Source: Gammaproteobacteria bacterium
Lineage (GTDB): Bacteria; Pseudomonadota; Gammaproteobacteria; Steroidobacterales; Woeseiaceae
Assembly: GCA_022600955.1 (NCBI GenBank)
Contig: JAHZJK010000024.1
Coordinates: 58,003-122,002, forward strand
Length of the DNA: 64,000 bases
Direction of reading: 5' to 3'
The notes under the pieces are model-generated. The model ran no database searches and was not told the DNA's origin. It saw only the letters and a list, made by a program, of their open reading frames with translations. This document shows positions 35,857 through 44,779 of this stretch, in pieces; the stretch's first letter is position 1, and each line of letters starts with the position of its first letter. The position numbers and the translations under genes were made by a program.

Positions 35857-36264
35857 ATGAAGATTGAAATATCGAACCAAACGTTCAAAAGGCTTCAGCA
35901 GCATGCTGTGCCACTAAAAGATTCACCGGAGGACGTGATTGTAAAATTACTCAGCTCTTTTGAGACCAGTGGACGGGCGAAGCAAGAAAAGCCCATTCTA
36001 CTGGACGAGTATCGCCCAGAGAGCATGAGGTCAATTCCACGACGGGTGTCAGGATTTGCTGGCGAGCTATGGGAGCTGGTCATTAAACCGCTCCCAGAAG
36101 AATTTTCGCTTCCCGATGTCTACCGCCACCTCGACCCTGTTCGAGAAAGAAGGCCCCACGTCAAGGAGCTCGAAGCATCGGCTAGGGCCGCCCTTCAAAC
36201 ACTCAGAGATGCAGGATACATAGAGTTCATGGACAACCGCGGGCAGTACCGGCGTCTGCAGTAG
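35857..36264 (+). CDS. SeqA-N/ribbon-helix-helix-like DNA-binding protein
   Basis: A 135-residue protein. The start IEISNQTFKRLQQHAVPLKDSPEDVIVKLL is built like the N-terminal ribbon-helix-helix domain of SeqA-type proteins (beta strand, then two helices, with 'D-(S/T)-x-x-D-V-(I/L)'). The C-terminal half (KELEASARAALQTLRDAGYIEFMDNRGQYRRL) resembles the small winged helix seen at the end of DpnI-like and other restriction proteins. The combination suggests a DNA-binding regulator, possibly of the CGGACA repeat region that ends 290 bases upstream. No SD is visible before the ATG. Exact family not recognised. Confidence 0.65.
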   Translation: MKIEISNQTFKRLQQHAVPLKDSPEDVIVKLLSSFETSGRAKQEKPILLDEYRPESMRSIPRRVSGFAGELWELVIKPLPEEFSLPDVYRHLDPVRERRPHVKELEASARAALQTLRDAGYIEFMDNRGQYRRLQ

Positions 36265-36340
36265 CCGCCCGTCGTGGTTTGCAGGCTTACACCCTCTGCG
36301 CATGGATTCGGGAGACAGTTAACATTTAAGCGAGATATAT

Positions 36341-36793
36341 ATGTCCGAATACAAACTTGCACAAGGAATAATAGCGCTCTCGGAGTCCAATACTTGGGAT
36401 CGGGCCAAACTAGAGTGGTCGCTCGATGATGTCTACGAAGCAGAAGAGCCGGAGACCTGTCTTTGTGGGCATTTTCCGATCATCGAAATATGCGTACTTC
36501 GCAATACAAAAAACCAAAACCGCACAATCGTTGGAAACTGTTGCGTAAAGAAATTCATTGGGCTTCCATCGGATAAGATCTTTCAAGCAGTTAAGCGTGT
36601 TAGAAAGGACAACACTAAATCGCTAAATGCTGAAGCAATCGAGCATGCACATAAGAAAAAATGGATCAATGACTGGGAGCGGGACTTCTACTTAGACATC
36701 ATGCGGAAGCGAAAGCTCTCGCTCAGGCAGCAGAACAAGAAGAAACAAATAAACGATAAGTTAGCGAAAAACATGAAGCGCAAAAGCACGTAG
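36341..36793 (+). CDS. Cysteine-containing hypothetical protein, island-borne
   Basis: A 150-residue soluble, basic protein. Its centre holds four cysteines in the arrangement ETCLCGHFPIIEICVLRN...TIVGNCCVKKFIG, which suggests a metal site or a compact zinc-ribbon-like fold; the C-terminus is Lys-rich and helical (RKRKLSLRQQNKKKQINDKL). I recognise the motif 'C-x-CG...I-x-x-x-C...VGN-x-CVKKF' as recurring in hypothetical proteins of mobile elements, but no function is known to me. The neighbouring genes point one way, with 76 bases to the SeqA-like gene. Confidence 0.65.
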   Translation: MSEYKLAQGIIALSESNTWDRAKLEWSLDDVYEAEEPETCLCGHFPIIEICVLRNTKNQNRTIVGNCCVKKFIGLPSDKIFQAVKRVRKDNTKSLNAEAIEHAHKKKWINDWERDFYLDIMRKRKLSLRQQNKKKQINDKLAKNMKRKST

Positions 36794-36900
36794 CTAGGCG
36801 GCACCATCTGTATGTGTATCGTGCCGTATTGTCGCCATTAGATAGAGTACCGCGCGCACGCGGAGGGCGCAGAATCTGCACGGTTTACAGAAAGGAATCT

Positions 36901-37068
36901 ATGAAGCCAGGACTCAGGTGCCGTACTAAAGATCTTCCCGACCTTGCTTCTCGCTACGCCTGCGAAGACATCGAGGTGCTAGGGTTTCGACCGGTCACGC
37001 GGCGTCAGGAAACGCAAATTTGGCTACGACAACCGGCGACTCGGTTAGATGTCGTTGGGATACAATAG
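36901..37068 (+). CDS. Possible small protein (55 residues)
   Basis: From the ATG at 36901, preceded by AAGGA with a 4-base spacer, a 55-residue basic peptide is encoded (KPGLRCRTKDLPDLASRYAC...). No domain or homologue comes to mind. The ribosome site is the only support; it may be a chance ORF. Confidence 0.25.
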   Translation: MKPGLRCRTKDLPDLASRYACEDIEVLGFRPVTRRQETQIWLRQPATRLDVVGIQ

Positions 37069-37094
37069 GGTCCTGCAATTGACCCATAGAGAAT

Positions 37095-38168
37095 ATGACC
37101 ATAGTCGAAGGCAAAGTCGAGACTCTCAAGGAGCTAAATAGGGCCTTGCGCAGGAGCGGAGTATCGAGATTCAACTCGGTAGGTGAACTTACAAAATTTC
37201 AACGAGAATTCGAGACCGAGAAAAGTCTACTTCCAGAACGGATAGAGCAAGCCGTAGCGAAAGAGATCCATGACTCGCAAGCTACACTTAATAAGGCGCA
37301 GGAGGCTCATAAGGAGTTAAGAAAACAAGTCCGTGCCGATCAAGAACAAAAGATCCTCCAACTAAAAGAAGGAGTGGCGCGGGCTAGAAGGAAGGGCGCT
37401 GAGCGTTCTGTGTTCAGGTTCTTCTTCTCGCTCAGAGCCTCTTCGCTTTCCAGAAAAGCAGCCCGCCTGGAACGCAATCTGAAAAAGACCGTTGAGAAAA
37501 AGACTTGCGGGTTAAAGAAGACGGTCGCAAGACAAAGCGCCGATGTCGACAATCTGAGAAAGAACAAAGAGTCGCTGACCTCGCAGCGCTACGAACTCTC
37601 TCTTCGGGATCTAAACCATACGAAGGAGGTTGTCGATGGCCTTTACACTCTGGTTGCGGGAGCAATAGGCGAGACCTCTGTTGTTCGTGCTTTGCGAGAG
37701 TTGTCTGACGACTACTACTTAATCAACGATTTTTCAGTAAAGTTCAATCCGCCCATCTACAACAAGGCGGAAAGTGACAGGATCTACAGCGTCCAGATCG
37801 ATCACCTTCTGATCGGAAGATCAGGGATATTTCTTCTGGAAACCAAAAACTGGAGCAGGTCTTCGGTACAGAACCTTGACCTGAGGTCGCCGGTTGAGCA
37901 GGTAAAGAGAACGGGTTTCGCTCTTTTTGTGATGTTGAATAGCGACGCAGGTGAGAAGAGCCTTAAGCTTGCGCGACATCATTGGGGCGCCAAGAAAATC
38001 CCGATTAGAAACGTCATCGTGATGACCAATGAGAAGCCTCGGGAAGAATTCAAGTACGTGAAGGTCCTTTCCCTGAGTGAGCTAGTTGGATATATCGAGT
38101 ACTTTAATCAGACATTTAGCGACGACGAAGTCAGAATTATTTTCGAGTTTCTCAAGAAAAAGAGTTAG
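37095..38168 (+). CDS. NERD-domain (nuclease-related) protein with coiled coil
   Basis: A 357-residue protein. Residues about 15-195 are a long charged coiled coil (LNKAQEAHKELRKQVRADQEQKI), interrupted by a short FRFFFSLRASSL segment. The NERD domain follows (about 200-320): GAIGETSVVRALREL, DYYLINDFS, VQIDHLLIGRSGIFLLETKNWS, with the Asp and Glu-x-Lys expected of this PD-(D/E)XK relative. NERD proteins are thought to act on DNA and are frequent in mobile elements and defence islands. It stands alone in orientation with the next two genes, 500 bases before the 212-residue gene. Confidence 0.8.
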   Translation: MTIVEGKVETLKELNRALRRSGVSRFNSVGELTKFQREFETEKSLLPERIEQAVAKEIHDSQATLNKAQEAHKELRKQVRADQEQKILQLKEGVARARRKGAERSVFRFFFSLRASSLSRKAARLERNLKKTVEKKTCGLKKTVARQSADVDNLRKNKESLTSQRYELSLRDLNHTKEVVDGLYTLVAGAIGETSVVRALRELSDDYYLINDFSVKFNPPIYNKAESDRIYSVQIDHLLIGRSGIFLLETKNWSRSSVQNLDLRSPVEQVKRTGFALFVMLNSDAGEKSLKLARHHWGAKKIPIRNVIVMTNEKPREEFKYVKVLSLSELVGYIEYFNQTFSDDEVRIIFEFLKKKS

Positions 38169-38669
38169 TTGAGCGCAGCGTAGGCGCCGCACCCGCCGTC
38201 CTCGCCTCGCGCTCGCGCTGCGTCACAAGAAACGGGCCGATACTGTGCCACGAGCGCTGCTAAAGAACCCAATTAGTGCGTCGAAAGGATTGCCTGCCTT
38301 TGTTCTCGATGTTCCGATACGCGGACTACTAATTCGCTGTGCGTAGTTTTGGGGCGTGAGCTTCCGCGCGGTTCCGCAGCGATGGGCCCTGAATCTTCAT
38401 CGAAACGTCGATTCCCGCACGATCTGGGCTGGCTGGTGAGGCCAGGTAAGCCTTCTGAAGCAAGAATGCGAACAAACATCTCCCGTTCGCGCGCGCACGC
38501 GCGTAGGCCGCACAAACCGCACAGTTTGTTCGTGACCAAAATGGCTTACCTAAGCCGTTCCTGCTTGAACCAAATGCGAGACAAGCAGATTTTGTTCAAT
38601 TCCCGTTGACAGTTCGTTCTGTTTATACCAATCTTTGTTCCAAGTTGTTTCATAGAGAGGAGCAAGACA
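38169..38669. other. 500-base gap without a clear gene
   Basis: No supported ORF. An 18-base alternating pyrimidine-purine run (38488-38505, CGCGCGCGCACGCGCGTA) could adopt Z-DNA. TTGACA at 38606-38611 is a -35 candidate for the following gene, without a good -10 box. Confidence 0.4.
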
Positions 38670-39308
38670 ATGACGAACGTATACGGAACACCTGAGAAGG
38701 CTCAAAGAAAGAAACGTTTGTTCCAAATAGGAATGGAGACACTTGAGGCCCACGGGTACAAGATAGAGAGGGTTTCTGGGTCCGGAAAGTCCAGCGTTCG
38801 TCGAATAACGAAAGGTGGCGAGAGCAAGATCGTGACTATCCGAACTACTCAAGATCAAGCGATAGCTTTTCCGCGGCTCCAGGACGACAGTGGTTGGAAG
38901 ACGCTCGACGAAGTTCAAATGGTCATCGCAGTCTCGGTAGACGACAAGAAAGATCCGAAAAACGGGTTGGTCCATTTCTTGGACGGCGATGATATGCGTG
39001 ACCGATTCAATCGGGCCTACAAGGCTAGAATCGATGCCGGCCGCTCAATCCCCTTGGGGCGAGGGGTATGGTTGGGTCTCTATCGAAATGAAGAAGACGG
39101 TGACAACGTTCGCTTTGTTGGCGCAGGTGCTGGATTAGAAAATAAGCCGGTCGCCACCGTTCCCCTAGAACCAATTGATGCTGTCGATTGGGAAGGGAAA
39201 AAAGGTCAGGTGGCGGCAAAAGGTCTGACCATTTCGGAAGCCAAGCATCTACTAGCAATCTCCCTAGGTGTCGATGAGGAGAGCATAAAGATCGTTGTCG
39301 AAGCATGA
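38670..39308 (+). CDS. Unknown protein, first of a nuclease-like gene pair
   Basis: A 212-residue soluble protein, ATG preceded by GAGGAG. An alpha/beta N-terminal part (RLFQIGMETLEAHGYKIERV...SKIVTIRTTQDQAIAFPR...VQMVIAVSVDD) has the strand order of a restriction-endonuclease-like or Mrr-like fold, but no clear PD-(D/E)XK triad. It ends with ISEAKHLLAISLGVDEESIKIVVEA, a segment that resembles an alpha/beta DNA-interacting tail. The next gene either overlaps this one by 14 bases or begins 43 bases later. Family not recognised. Pairing suggests that the two products act together. Confidence 0.7.
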   Translation: MTNVYGTPEKAQRKKRLFQIGMETLEAHGYKIERVSGSGKSSVRRITKGGESKIVTIRTTQDQAIAFPRLQDDSGWKTLDEVQMVIAVSVDDKKDPKNGLVHFLDGDDMRDRFNRAYKARIDAGRSIPLGRGVWLGLYRNEEDGDNVRFVGAGAGLENKPVATVPLEPIDAVDWEGKKGQVAAKGLTISEAKHLLAISLGVDEESIKIVVEA

Positions 39309-39351
39309 CGACGCGTCAAATCGAGAAATCGAACTAGAAAAGAGAATATTG

Positions 39352-40614
39352 ATGAGTATCTTCTCCAAAGAAGCTGAAATGCAGGATTGGCTCGCGAAGC
39401 AGCTGGAGACCTGCGACGGTCTTGGTGATCTCATAACCAACACTGAATCAATCGACAACTTAGAGCCGAAGACTTTGGAGGAACAGAAAGTTCTTAGCAG
39501 TTACAAGGCTTGCCTGTCGGCGCTTTATCTTACAGAGGTGGTCTCCGATAACTCCAATATCTCGCTTAACAAAGGCGACAGCCTAAAACCAGATTTCGTC
39601 CTGTACTCGCCCGAGTCAGAAGGGATCGTTATCGTCGAACTAAAAAACATTCCTGGTCCCACACGGCAAGCTGGAACCGAGCTCGGTGCTTATGCAGGAG
39701 AGATCAGATCGATAATCCCATTCCTCTCCGAGGGAGACCTGTTTCACGTCATAGTATCTCCATATTGGCCAGCACTGCTTCGGCACTTTGTTTTTCATGA
39801 AATATTCTGGCATCAGAAGAATCTTATTTGTCTAGAACCAAAACGTATCGACGGCGATATTCGACTCGCGGTCAAGCCGGTAGAGGAGATCCTCGAAGCC
39901 GACACCGCAACGCGAATTAGTGCCGATCATATCGCTGGGTATCAGCTTTGCTTGTATGACAACGAACTCTACGCGGGCGGAAGCAGAGATAGATTGGATG
40001 AATTCATGCCGCAGATGAGGTCTGCACTGTCGGTCATGGCAGCAGAGGGTAATAGACAGAAAGGCCACGGTTTCGCTTTTCTTTGGAGGGATCTTTGGGA
40101 ACAGAGTCTGGCGCCTTACAGTATCTCAATGTTCAACTTCGCTCCGTTTCAGTCGATCGAGCGATTTCTTCATGGCGTCGAAAGTCTCGAGTCGCTGACT
40201 GGTATTCAACAACGCTTTATTCGACTTATGCGAGAGAACGACCCCTCTGGGCATGGACAGTCGTTTTCCAGAATTACGAAAGCTGGTATTCGGTTTCTAG
40301 ACAACGTATGCAGTCCTCGGATGGAAGGATTTATGGACTGGGATCAATTGGCAGAAATAATGCAGAATCGTTGGGATCCAATTGCCTTTCAAGGGTGGGG
40401 ATCGTTCGGCGATATATACAACGAGCGCCTGATAGAGGAGTACTCATCCGGCGACACAACCGTGGAAATGACTTGCCCCTTGTTAGGCCTACAGGTCGTG
40501 AATGAGTTGATTGATGATGATTATGAATTCATCCGTCTAAACTATATAGATTTCGACGGCCAAGATAATCTCGAATGCCTTGACGAAGTCGACGAGGAAT
40601 TTGATGCCGATTAG
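39352..40614 (+). CDS. PD-(D/E)XK nuclease-like protein, second of the pair
   Basis: From ATG 39352 the protein has 420 residues; the ORF-track start (TTG 39295) would add 19 and overlap the previous gene. Near residues 75-100, LKPDFVLYSPESEGIVIVELKN gives the Asp and Glu-x-Lys spacing of a PD-(D/E)XK nuclease, and an N-terminal helix (KEAEMQDWLAKQLE) precedes it as in many such nucleases. The remaining ~300 residues (HVIVSPYWPALLRHFVFHEIFWHQ, then a helical middle and an acidic end) are unknown. Shedu-type proteins share the isolated nuclease motif, but the rest does not obviously match. The integrase lies 26 bases beyond, on the other strand. Confidence 0.72.
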   Translation: MSIFSKEAEMQDWLAKQLETCDGLGDLITNTESIDNLEPKTLEEQKVLSSYKACLSALYLTEVVSDNSNISLNKGDSLKPDFVLYSPESEGIVIVELKNIPGPTRQAGTELGAYAGEIRSIIPFLSEGDLFHVIVSPYWPALLRHFVFHEIFWHQKNLICLEPKRIDGDIRLAVKPVEEILEADTATRISADHIAGYQLCLYDNELYAGGSRDRLDEFMPQMRSALSVMAAEGNRQKGHGFAFLWRDLWEQSLAPYSISMFNFAPFQSIERFLHGVESLESLTGIQQRFIRLMRENDPSGHGQSFSRITKAGIRFLDNVCSPRMEGFMDWDQLAEIMQNRWDPIAFQGWGSFGDIYNERLIEEYSSGDTTVEMTCPLLGLQVVNELIDDDYEFIRLNYIDFDGQDNLECLDEVDEEFDAD

Positions 40615-40640
40615 AGGGTGGCTCGCGAGGTGCTAGTCTC

Positions 40641-41771
40641 TTAATCGAAGAGTACGTAAGCCTCGGCCGCAACTAGATTTTCAATAGCCTCGGCGTATTG
40701 TCGTACATGCTCGACCAACGCATCCGGATGCGTGTAGACCTGACCGATTCCAGGAACAGCATGCGTCATCAAGAGTCGTTGCTCCATAAACGGCACGCCC
40801 GCCTTGATTGCGAGTGTTGTCCAGTTATGGCGGAGTTGATGGGTTCCGTACCCAAACCTGCGGTACCACACTGTGCTCAGCGGCCTTGAAACAGGATTGC
40901 CGGGCCATAGCCATTCGCTTGCCGAGGGCGCATCAAGATACCGTTCAAACAAGTGGGCGAGCCTCGGCCCAATCGGTAATGTCGCGCCGTTCTTCATCGT
41001 TTTCACGTGTGTTAACCGGATAGTACGCGCCTCTAGATCTATGTCTTGCCGACGCATGGCTCTAATCGATGAGGCTCTAGCGGCGGTCAAGAGTGACATC
41101 GTCCATATAGTCCGCCACATCATTTGCAATTCAACGACGTTCTTGGCGAACTCTTCCAGGTCTACTAATTCGGGTTCACGCTTGGGATTTGACGGAATCA
41201 CCACGAACTGACACGGGTTCTCCTTCATTCCTTCATCCATACGCATAGCGTGCGATAGCGTTAGACGTAGAACCCGGAGCGCACCGCTCGCCATAGTCTT
41301 GCCACGTTTCTGCAAGCGCGACTTAAGAGTACGAACGTCATCACGAGTAATGTCGCGGGGGTGAAGGTTGCGGTAGGGATAGAGCGTATTGCGTTTCTTG
41401 TTAGTCCAGTGACGCCGATAGTCATCTTCTGTCCGTTCGGCTAGGGAGCGTTCGCAGATGTGATCTTCAATGACATCAATCATCGTCAAATTCTTTGCGT
41501 TCTTGGTCTCCGCGTTAGGATCAATACCCGAACGAACTTGGGTCTGAGCTAGTGCCGCTGCCGAACGCGCCTCTTTCAGCGTCATGTCCCCTTGCTTTCC
41601 GAGGGTAACCCTAATGGTACGTACGAACCTGCCATTCCTACGAAGGTCAGTTTGATATGCCCAGGTCGTAGGTCCTTTCCTTCCGAGAGCTAGCAGCCCC
41701 TTGAAGCGGTCGTCGCGAAGAATCTTACTGGGTTGGAGCTTGGCAGCAGTAGTCTCTGTAAGTTTAGTCAT
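40641..41771 (-). CDS. int: Tyrosine recombinase (phage-type integrase) of the element
   Basis: A 376-residue integrase. The N-terminal arm-binding/DUF4102-like part (FKGLLALGRKGPTTWAYQTDLRRNG...LTLKEAR) is followed by a SAM-like core-binding domain (about 100-190) and the catalytic domain with Arg in TAARASSIRA, Lys in HVKTMKNG, HxxR in THQLRHNW, His in LMTHAVPG and the nucleophile Tyr in GQVYTHPD. It should cut at the 16-bp core shared by tRNA-Phe and 41905-41920. The gene reads into the island, with its start 134 bases from the right repeat copy. The intact catalytic set suggests it is functional. Confidence 0.95.
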   Translation of the reverse strand: MTKLTETTAAKLQPSKILRDDRFKGLLALGRKGPTTWAYQTDLRRNGRFVRTIRVTLGKQGDMTLKEARSAAALAQTQVRSGIDPNAETKNAKNLTMIDVIEDHICERSLAERTEDDYRRHWTNKKRNTLYPYRNLHPRDITRDDVRTLKSRLQKRGKTMASGALRVLRLTLSHAMRMDEGMKENPCQFVVIPSNPKREPELVDLEEFAKNVVELQMMWRTIWTMSLLTAARASSIRAMRRQDIDLEARTIRLTHVKTMKNGATLPIGPRLAHLFERYLDAPSASEWLWPGNPVSRPLSTVWYRRFGYGTHQLRHNWTTLAIKAGVPFMEQRLLMTHAVPGIGQVYTHPDALVEHVRQYAEAIENLVAAEAYVLFD

Positions 41772-41904
41772 GTGCCTTTCATCTAACGTGGATAGCTGAT
41801 ACAGCGATCAGCACCGTTCTGAAAGGCATATATTGTCGTGATAGCTCCGCTCAAGGAGCCCTCAACTCAAGTGAATACAGCTACTTATGTGATTGGCGGA
41901 GCAG

Positions 41905-41920
41905 CTGAAAATCCGCGTGT
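41905..41920 (+). repeat. Right attachment core (att)
   Basis: CTGAAAATCCGCGTGT repeats the tRNA-Phe anticodon arm exactly. The similarity continues leftward with a 4-base gap: TTGG-CG-GAGCAG here (41893-41904) versus TTGG-TA-GAGCAG in the tRNA. The copy therefore looks like a degenerate tRNA fragment left at the far junction of the element. Confidence 0.78.
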
Positions 41921-42100
41921 TTCGCTAGTTCGTCCAGCTTGGCATTCAGTTCAGCATTCTATTTCGGACGGTTCAACCGAGCAGCGAAGCGACGACAGGC
42001 GCGAAACACCCTCGGTGCATTCTTACACAGATCAAAAATGGGGAGAACGAAGTTCAGAAGGTGCTGTACTATTTAAGGCAACCATGAGAGCGAACATTCG

Positions 42101-44779
42101 ATGGATCTGAAGAAGGTTGAAGCCGCTTTTCACCACGCGCTTTCGTTACAGGGTAGTGCGCGTGAAACGTATCTCGAGAGACTGCACAAAGAAGATGCCG
42201 ACCTTGCCAGCGCGGTCGGCGATCTTGTCAGAAATACGTGCGGCGGTGATGATGCGTTCCTGCGAGCGCCGATAGAAGCCTCTGCGGCGGAGCTGAGCGA
42301 AACTGCAGTTGATCCGTGGCTAGGCAGGGAACTAGGCCCTTATCGGATCGTTGAACGGATCGCCGCCGGCGGCATGGGCGCCGTGTTTCTCGCCGAGCGC
42401 TCCGATGATCAGTTCGAGCAGCGGGTCGCGATAAAAATCATGACATCGCAGCTGCTGGACGACAATGCGATTGAACGATTCAAGGCCGAGCGACAAATAC
42501 TCGCAAGCCTGCAGCATCCTTATATCGCGCAGCTTTTGGATGGCGGCACTACGGATGAGGGGTTGCCGTATCTCGTAATGGAACACATCGATGGTTCACC
42601 GATCGATATCCACTGCGACGAGCATGCCTTGACGGTACCTGAGCGACTGGCGCTTTTCCGAAAGACGACGCAGGCGATAGACTTCGCCCACCGTAGCCTG
42701 ATCGTGCACCGAGACATTAAGCCATCGAATATTCTCGTGACCGGCGACGGCACGCCGAAACTACTGGATTTCGGAATAGCAAAACTCCTGGGGCCAACGT
42801 CGCGGCAGGTGATGGGGGGGCAAACGCAAGTCGGTCGTCGTGTCCTGACGCTCGAATACGCGAGTCCAGAGCAAGTTCGAGCGGAAAGGGTGACGACGGC
42901 GACCGATGTCTATTCGCTGGGTGTTTTGCTGTATCAATTGCTCACAGGTCAGTCGCCCTACGACTTTTCCGACAATAGTGGTGCCAGTATCGAACACCAG
43001 ATTCTGGATACAGCGCCCGAAAAACCCAGTAGCAAGGTCACCGGTGCCTATAAAACGGCGGACTCTATCGGTCGAACGCGGTCGACGACGCTGAGCAGTT
43101 TACGACGGCGTCTTTCGGGCGACGTCGACAACATCGTGCTTATGGCGCTGCAGAAAGATCCCGAGCGACGCTACAAGACAGCCAGTGACTTCTCTGCTGA
43201 TATTGGCCGTTACCTCAATGACAAACCCGTGCGGGCGCGGGGTGACAACTGGGTCTACAAGGGTCGTAAGTTCGTTGTGCGAAACGCAAAAGCGCTGTCG
43301 CTAACCGCACTGGTCCTGGTGGGCGCGGTCGGTCTTGTGAGCTACTACACCTTGCAGCTCGCCGACGAGCGTGACAAAGCAAACCTGGCGGCAGCCGAGT
43401 CAGAGCAGGTGGCGGATTTTCTCACGGACCTTTTTGCGAGTTCATCACCGCACGCGGCGAAAGGTCAGGACATAACAGCCATCGACTTGCTGGAGCAAGG
43501 CAGTGAACAGATTAATGAGTTGAATGACCAACCGCGGCTACAGGCAGCGCTCAGTCGTATTATGGCCGGTAGCTATACTGCGCTTGGTGACACAGCACGT
43601 TCAATTCCGATGTTGCAAAAGGCAATAGACGCACAGGAATTGATGCAACCTCGCGACGAAATTGCGATTGCCTATGCATTGCATGACCTTGCCGAAGCAT
43701 TTCGGCAGCGCGGGCAGCTGGACGAGGCGGAAGATCGAATGCGCCGTGCACTAACGTACCGCATCAACAATTTCGGGCCAGAGCACGGTTTGGTCGGCTA
43801 CACCTATGCTCGCCTCGGCGTAATACTGCAGGATGGGCGGAAGTCGGAACAGGCATTGGCGCTGCAACGTCGCGGATTGGAGGTCATGATCGGATACGGG
43901 CATGGTGACAACTTCGCCGCAATCGATATTCGCGGCAACATGGGCAACGCGTTGGCGAGCCTCGGGCGTTACGATGAAGCCAGACCGTTGCTGGAAAAGA
44001 CGGTCGAAATGTCCGAGCGGGTAGAAGGTCAAATGGCACCACGCACGATAATCAGAAGAAGCAATCTCGGTAGAGCGCTGCTGGTTCTTGGCGACTATCA
44101 ATCGGCCGATGAAATCTTTGCCGATGGCATTGAGCGGGGCGCTGCAGTCTGGCCGGAGAACTACTATGTCATTGCTTCGATGACAGCATTACGTGGCACG
44201 GCGCTGCGCAAGATGGGCCGACTGGATGAGTCGCTTCAACAATACGAGCGAGCTGCCGAAATCACACGGTCTCGGGTCGGTGAAGGCGATATCCGGTACG
44301 TCGATCGATTGTACGGGTTCGGTCGAATCTATACGGCATTGGAACGACACGACGACGCGGAGCTTGCATACCTGCGTGCAATCGAACTCGCCACCGAATT
44401 GCAGGGCGAAAACGGGTATAAGGCAACGCTGACGCGTGTCATGCTTGGCCAACACTACGTCATACGTGGGAGAGCCGAAGCGGCGATAGCGGTCTTGCGT
44501 CAAGCCATCAATTCATTGGAGCTGCTCAACGTAAATTACAAGGTCGCGCTTCATCAGGCACTGGGTGAGGCACTTAGCCTTCGCGGGCGTTACGAGGAGG
44601 CGGAGACTCTATTGCTGGATGCGTTAGCGACGAAAGAAGCGTCGACTGGATCCTATCCGGAGACGCTGTTGCCCAGTTTGAATGCACTAGAGTCGCACTA
44701 CCAGCGAACGGGCGACTTAAATGAGTCACAGCGTTACGCCGTGCGAGTGCAAGCGATTACACCCTCGTTAGGGCACTAG
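42101..44779 (+). CDS. Membrane Ser/Thr protein kinase with TPR sensor region
   Basis: An 892-residue kinase of the bacterial PknB type. After ~75 N-terminal residues, the kinase domain (about 80-370) shows the glycine loop GGMGAVFLAE, Lys in VAIKI, HRDIKPSNIL, DFGIAKLL and the APE-like YASPEQ. One membrane segment lies at about 396-415 (ALSLTALVLVGAVGLVSYY). The remaining ~470 residues are TPR repeats (YALHDLAEAFRQRGQLDEAEDRM, ANALASLGRYDEARPLL) outside the membrane. Such kinases are regularly encoded beside TIGR02999-type ECF sigma factors, as here; regulation of the sigma factor or its regulon is inferred. It converges on the sigma gene and both stops share CTAG. It lies just outside the element. 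Confidence 0.93.
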   Translation: MDLKKVEAAFHHALSLQGSARETYLERLHKEDADLASAVGDLVRNTCGGDDAFLRAPIEASAAELSETAVDPWLGRELGPYRIVERIAAGGMGAVFLAERSDDQFEQRVAIKIMTSQLLDDNAIERFKAERQILASLQHPYIAQLLDGGTTDEGLPYLVMEHIDGSPIDIHCDEHALTVPERLALFRKTTQAIDFAHRSLIVHRDIKPSNILVTGDGTPKLLDFGIAKLLGPTSRQVMGGQTQVGRRVLTLEYASPEQVRAERVTTATDVYSLGVLLYQLLTGQSPYDFSDNSGASIEHQILDTAPEKPSSKVTGAYKTADSIGRTRSTTLSSLRRRLSGDVDNIVLMALQKDPERRYKTASDFSADIGRYLNDKPVRARGDNWVYKGRKFVVRNAKALSLTALVLVGAVGLVSYYTLQLADERDKANLAAAESEQVADFLTDLFASSSPHAAKGQDITAIDLLEQGSEQINELNDQPRLQAALSRIMAGSYTALGDTARSIPMLQKAIDAQELMQPRDEIAIAYALHDLAEAFRQRGQLDEAEDRMRRALTYRINNFGPEHGLVGYTYARLGVILQDGRKSEQALALQRRGLEVMIGYGHGDNFAAIDIRGNMGNALASLGRYDEARPLLEKTVEMSERVEGQMAPRTIIRRSNLGRALLVLGDYQSADEIFADGIERGAAVWPENYYVIASMTALRGTALRKMGRLDESLQQYERAAEITRSRVGEGDIRYVDRLYGFGRIYTALERHDDAELAYLRAIELATELQGENGYKATLTRVMLGQHYVIRGRAEAAIAVLRQAINSLELLNVNYKVALHQALGEALSLRGRYEEAETLLLDALATKEASTGSYPETLLPSLNALESHYQRTGDLNESQRYAVRVQAITPSLGH

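Noticed and set aside
41838-42110. Plus-strand ORF of 90 residues across the right attachment copy
   Set aside because: Low-complexity composition, no homologue in mind, and it spans the recombination junction; a chance ORF.
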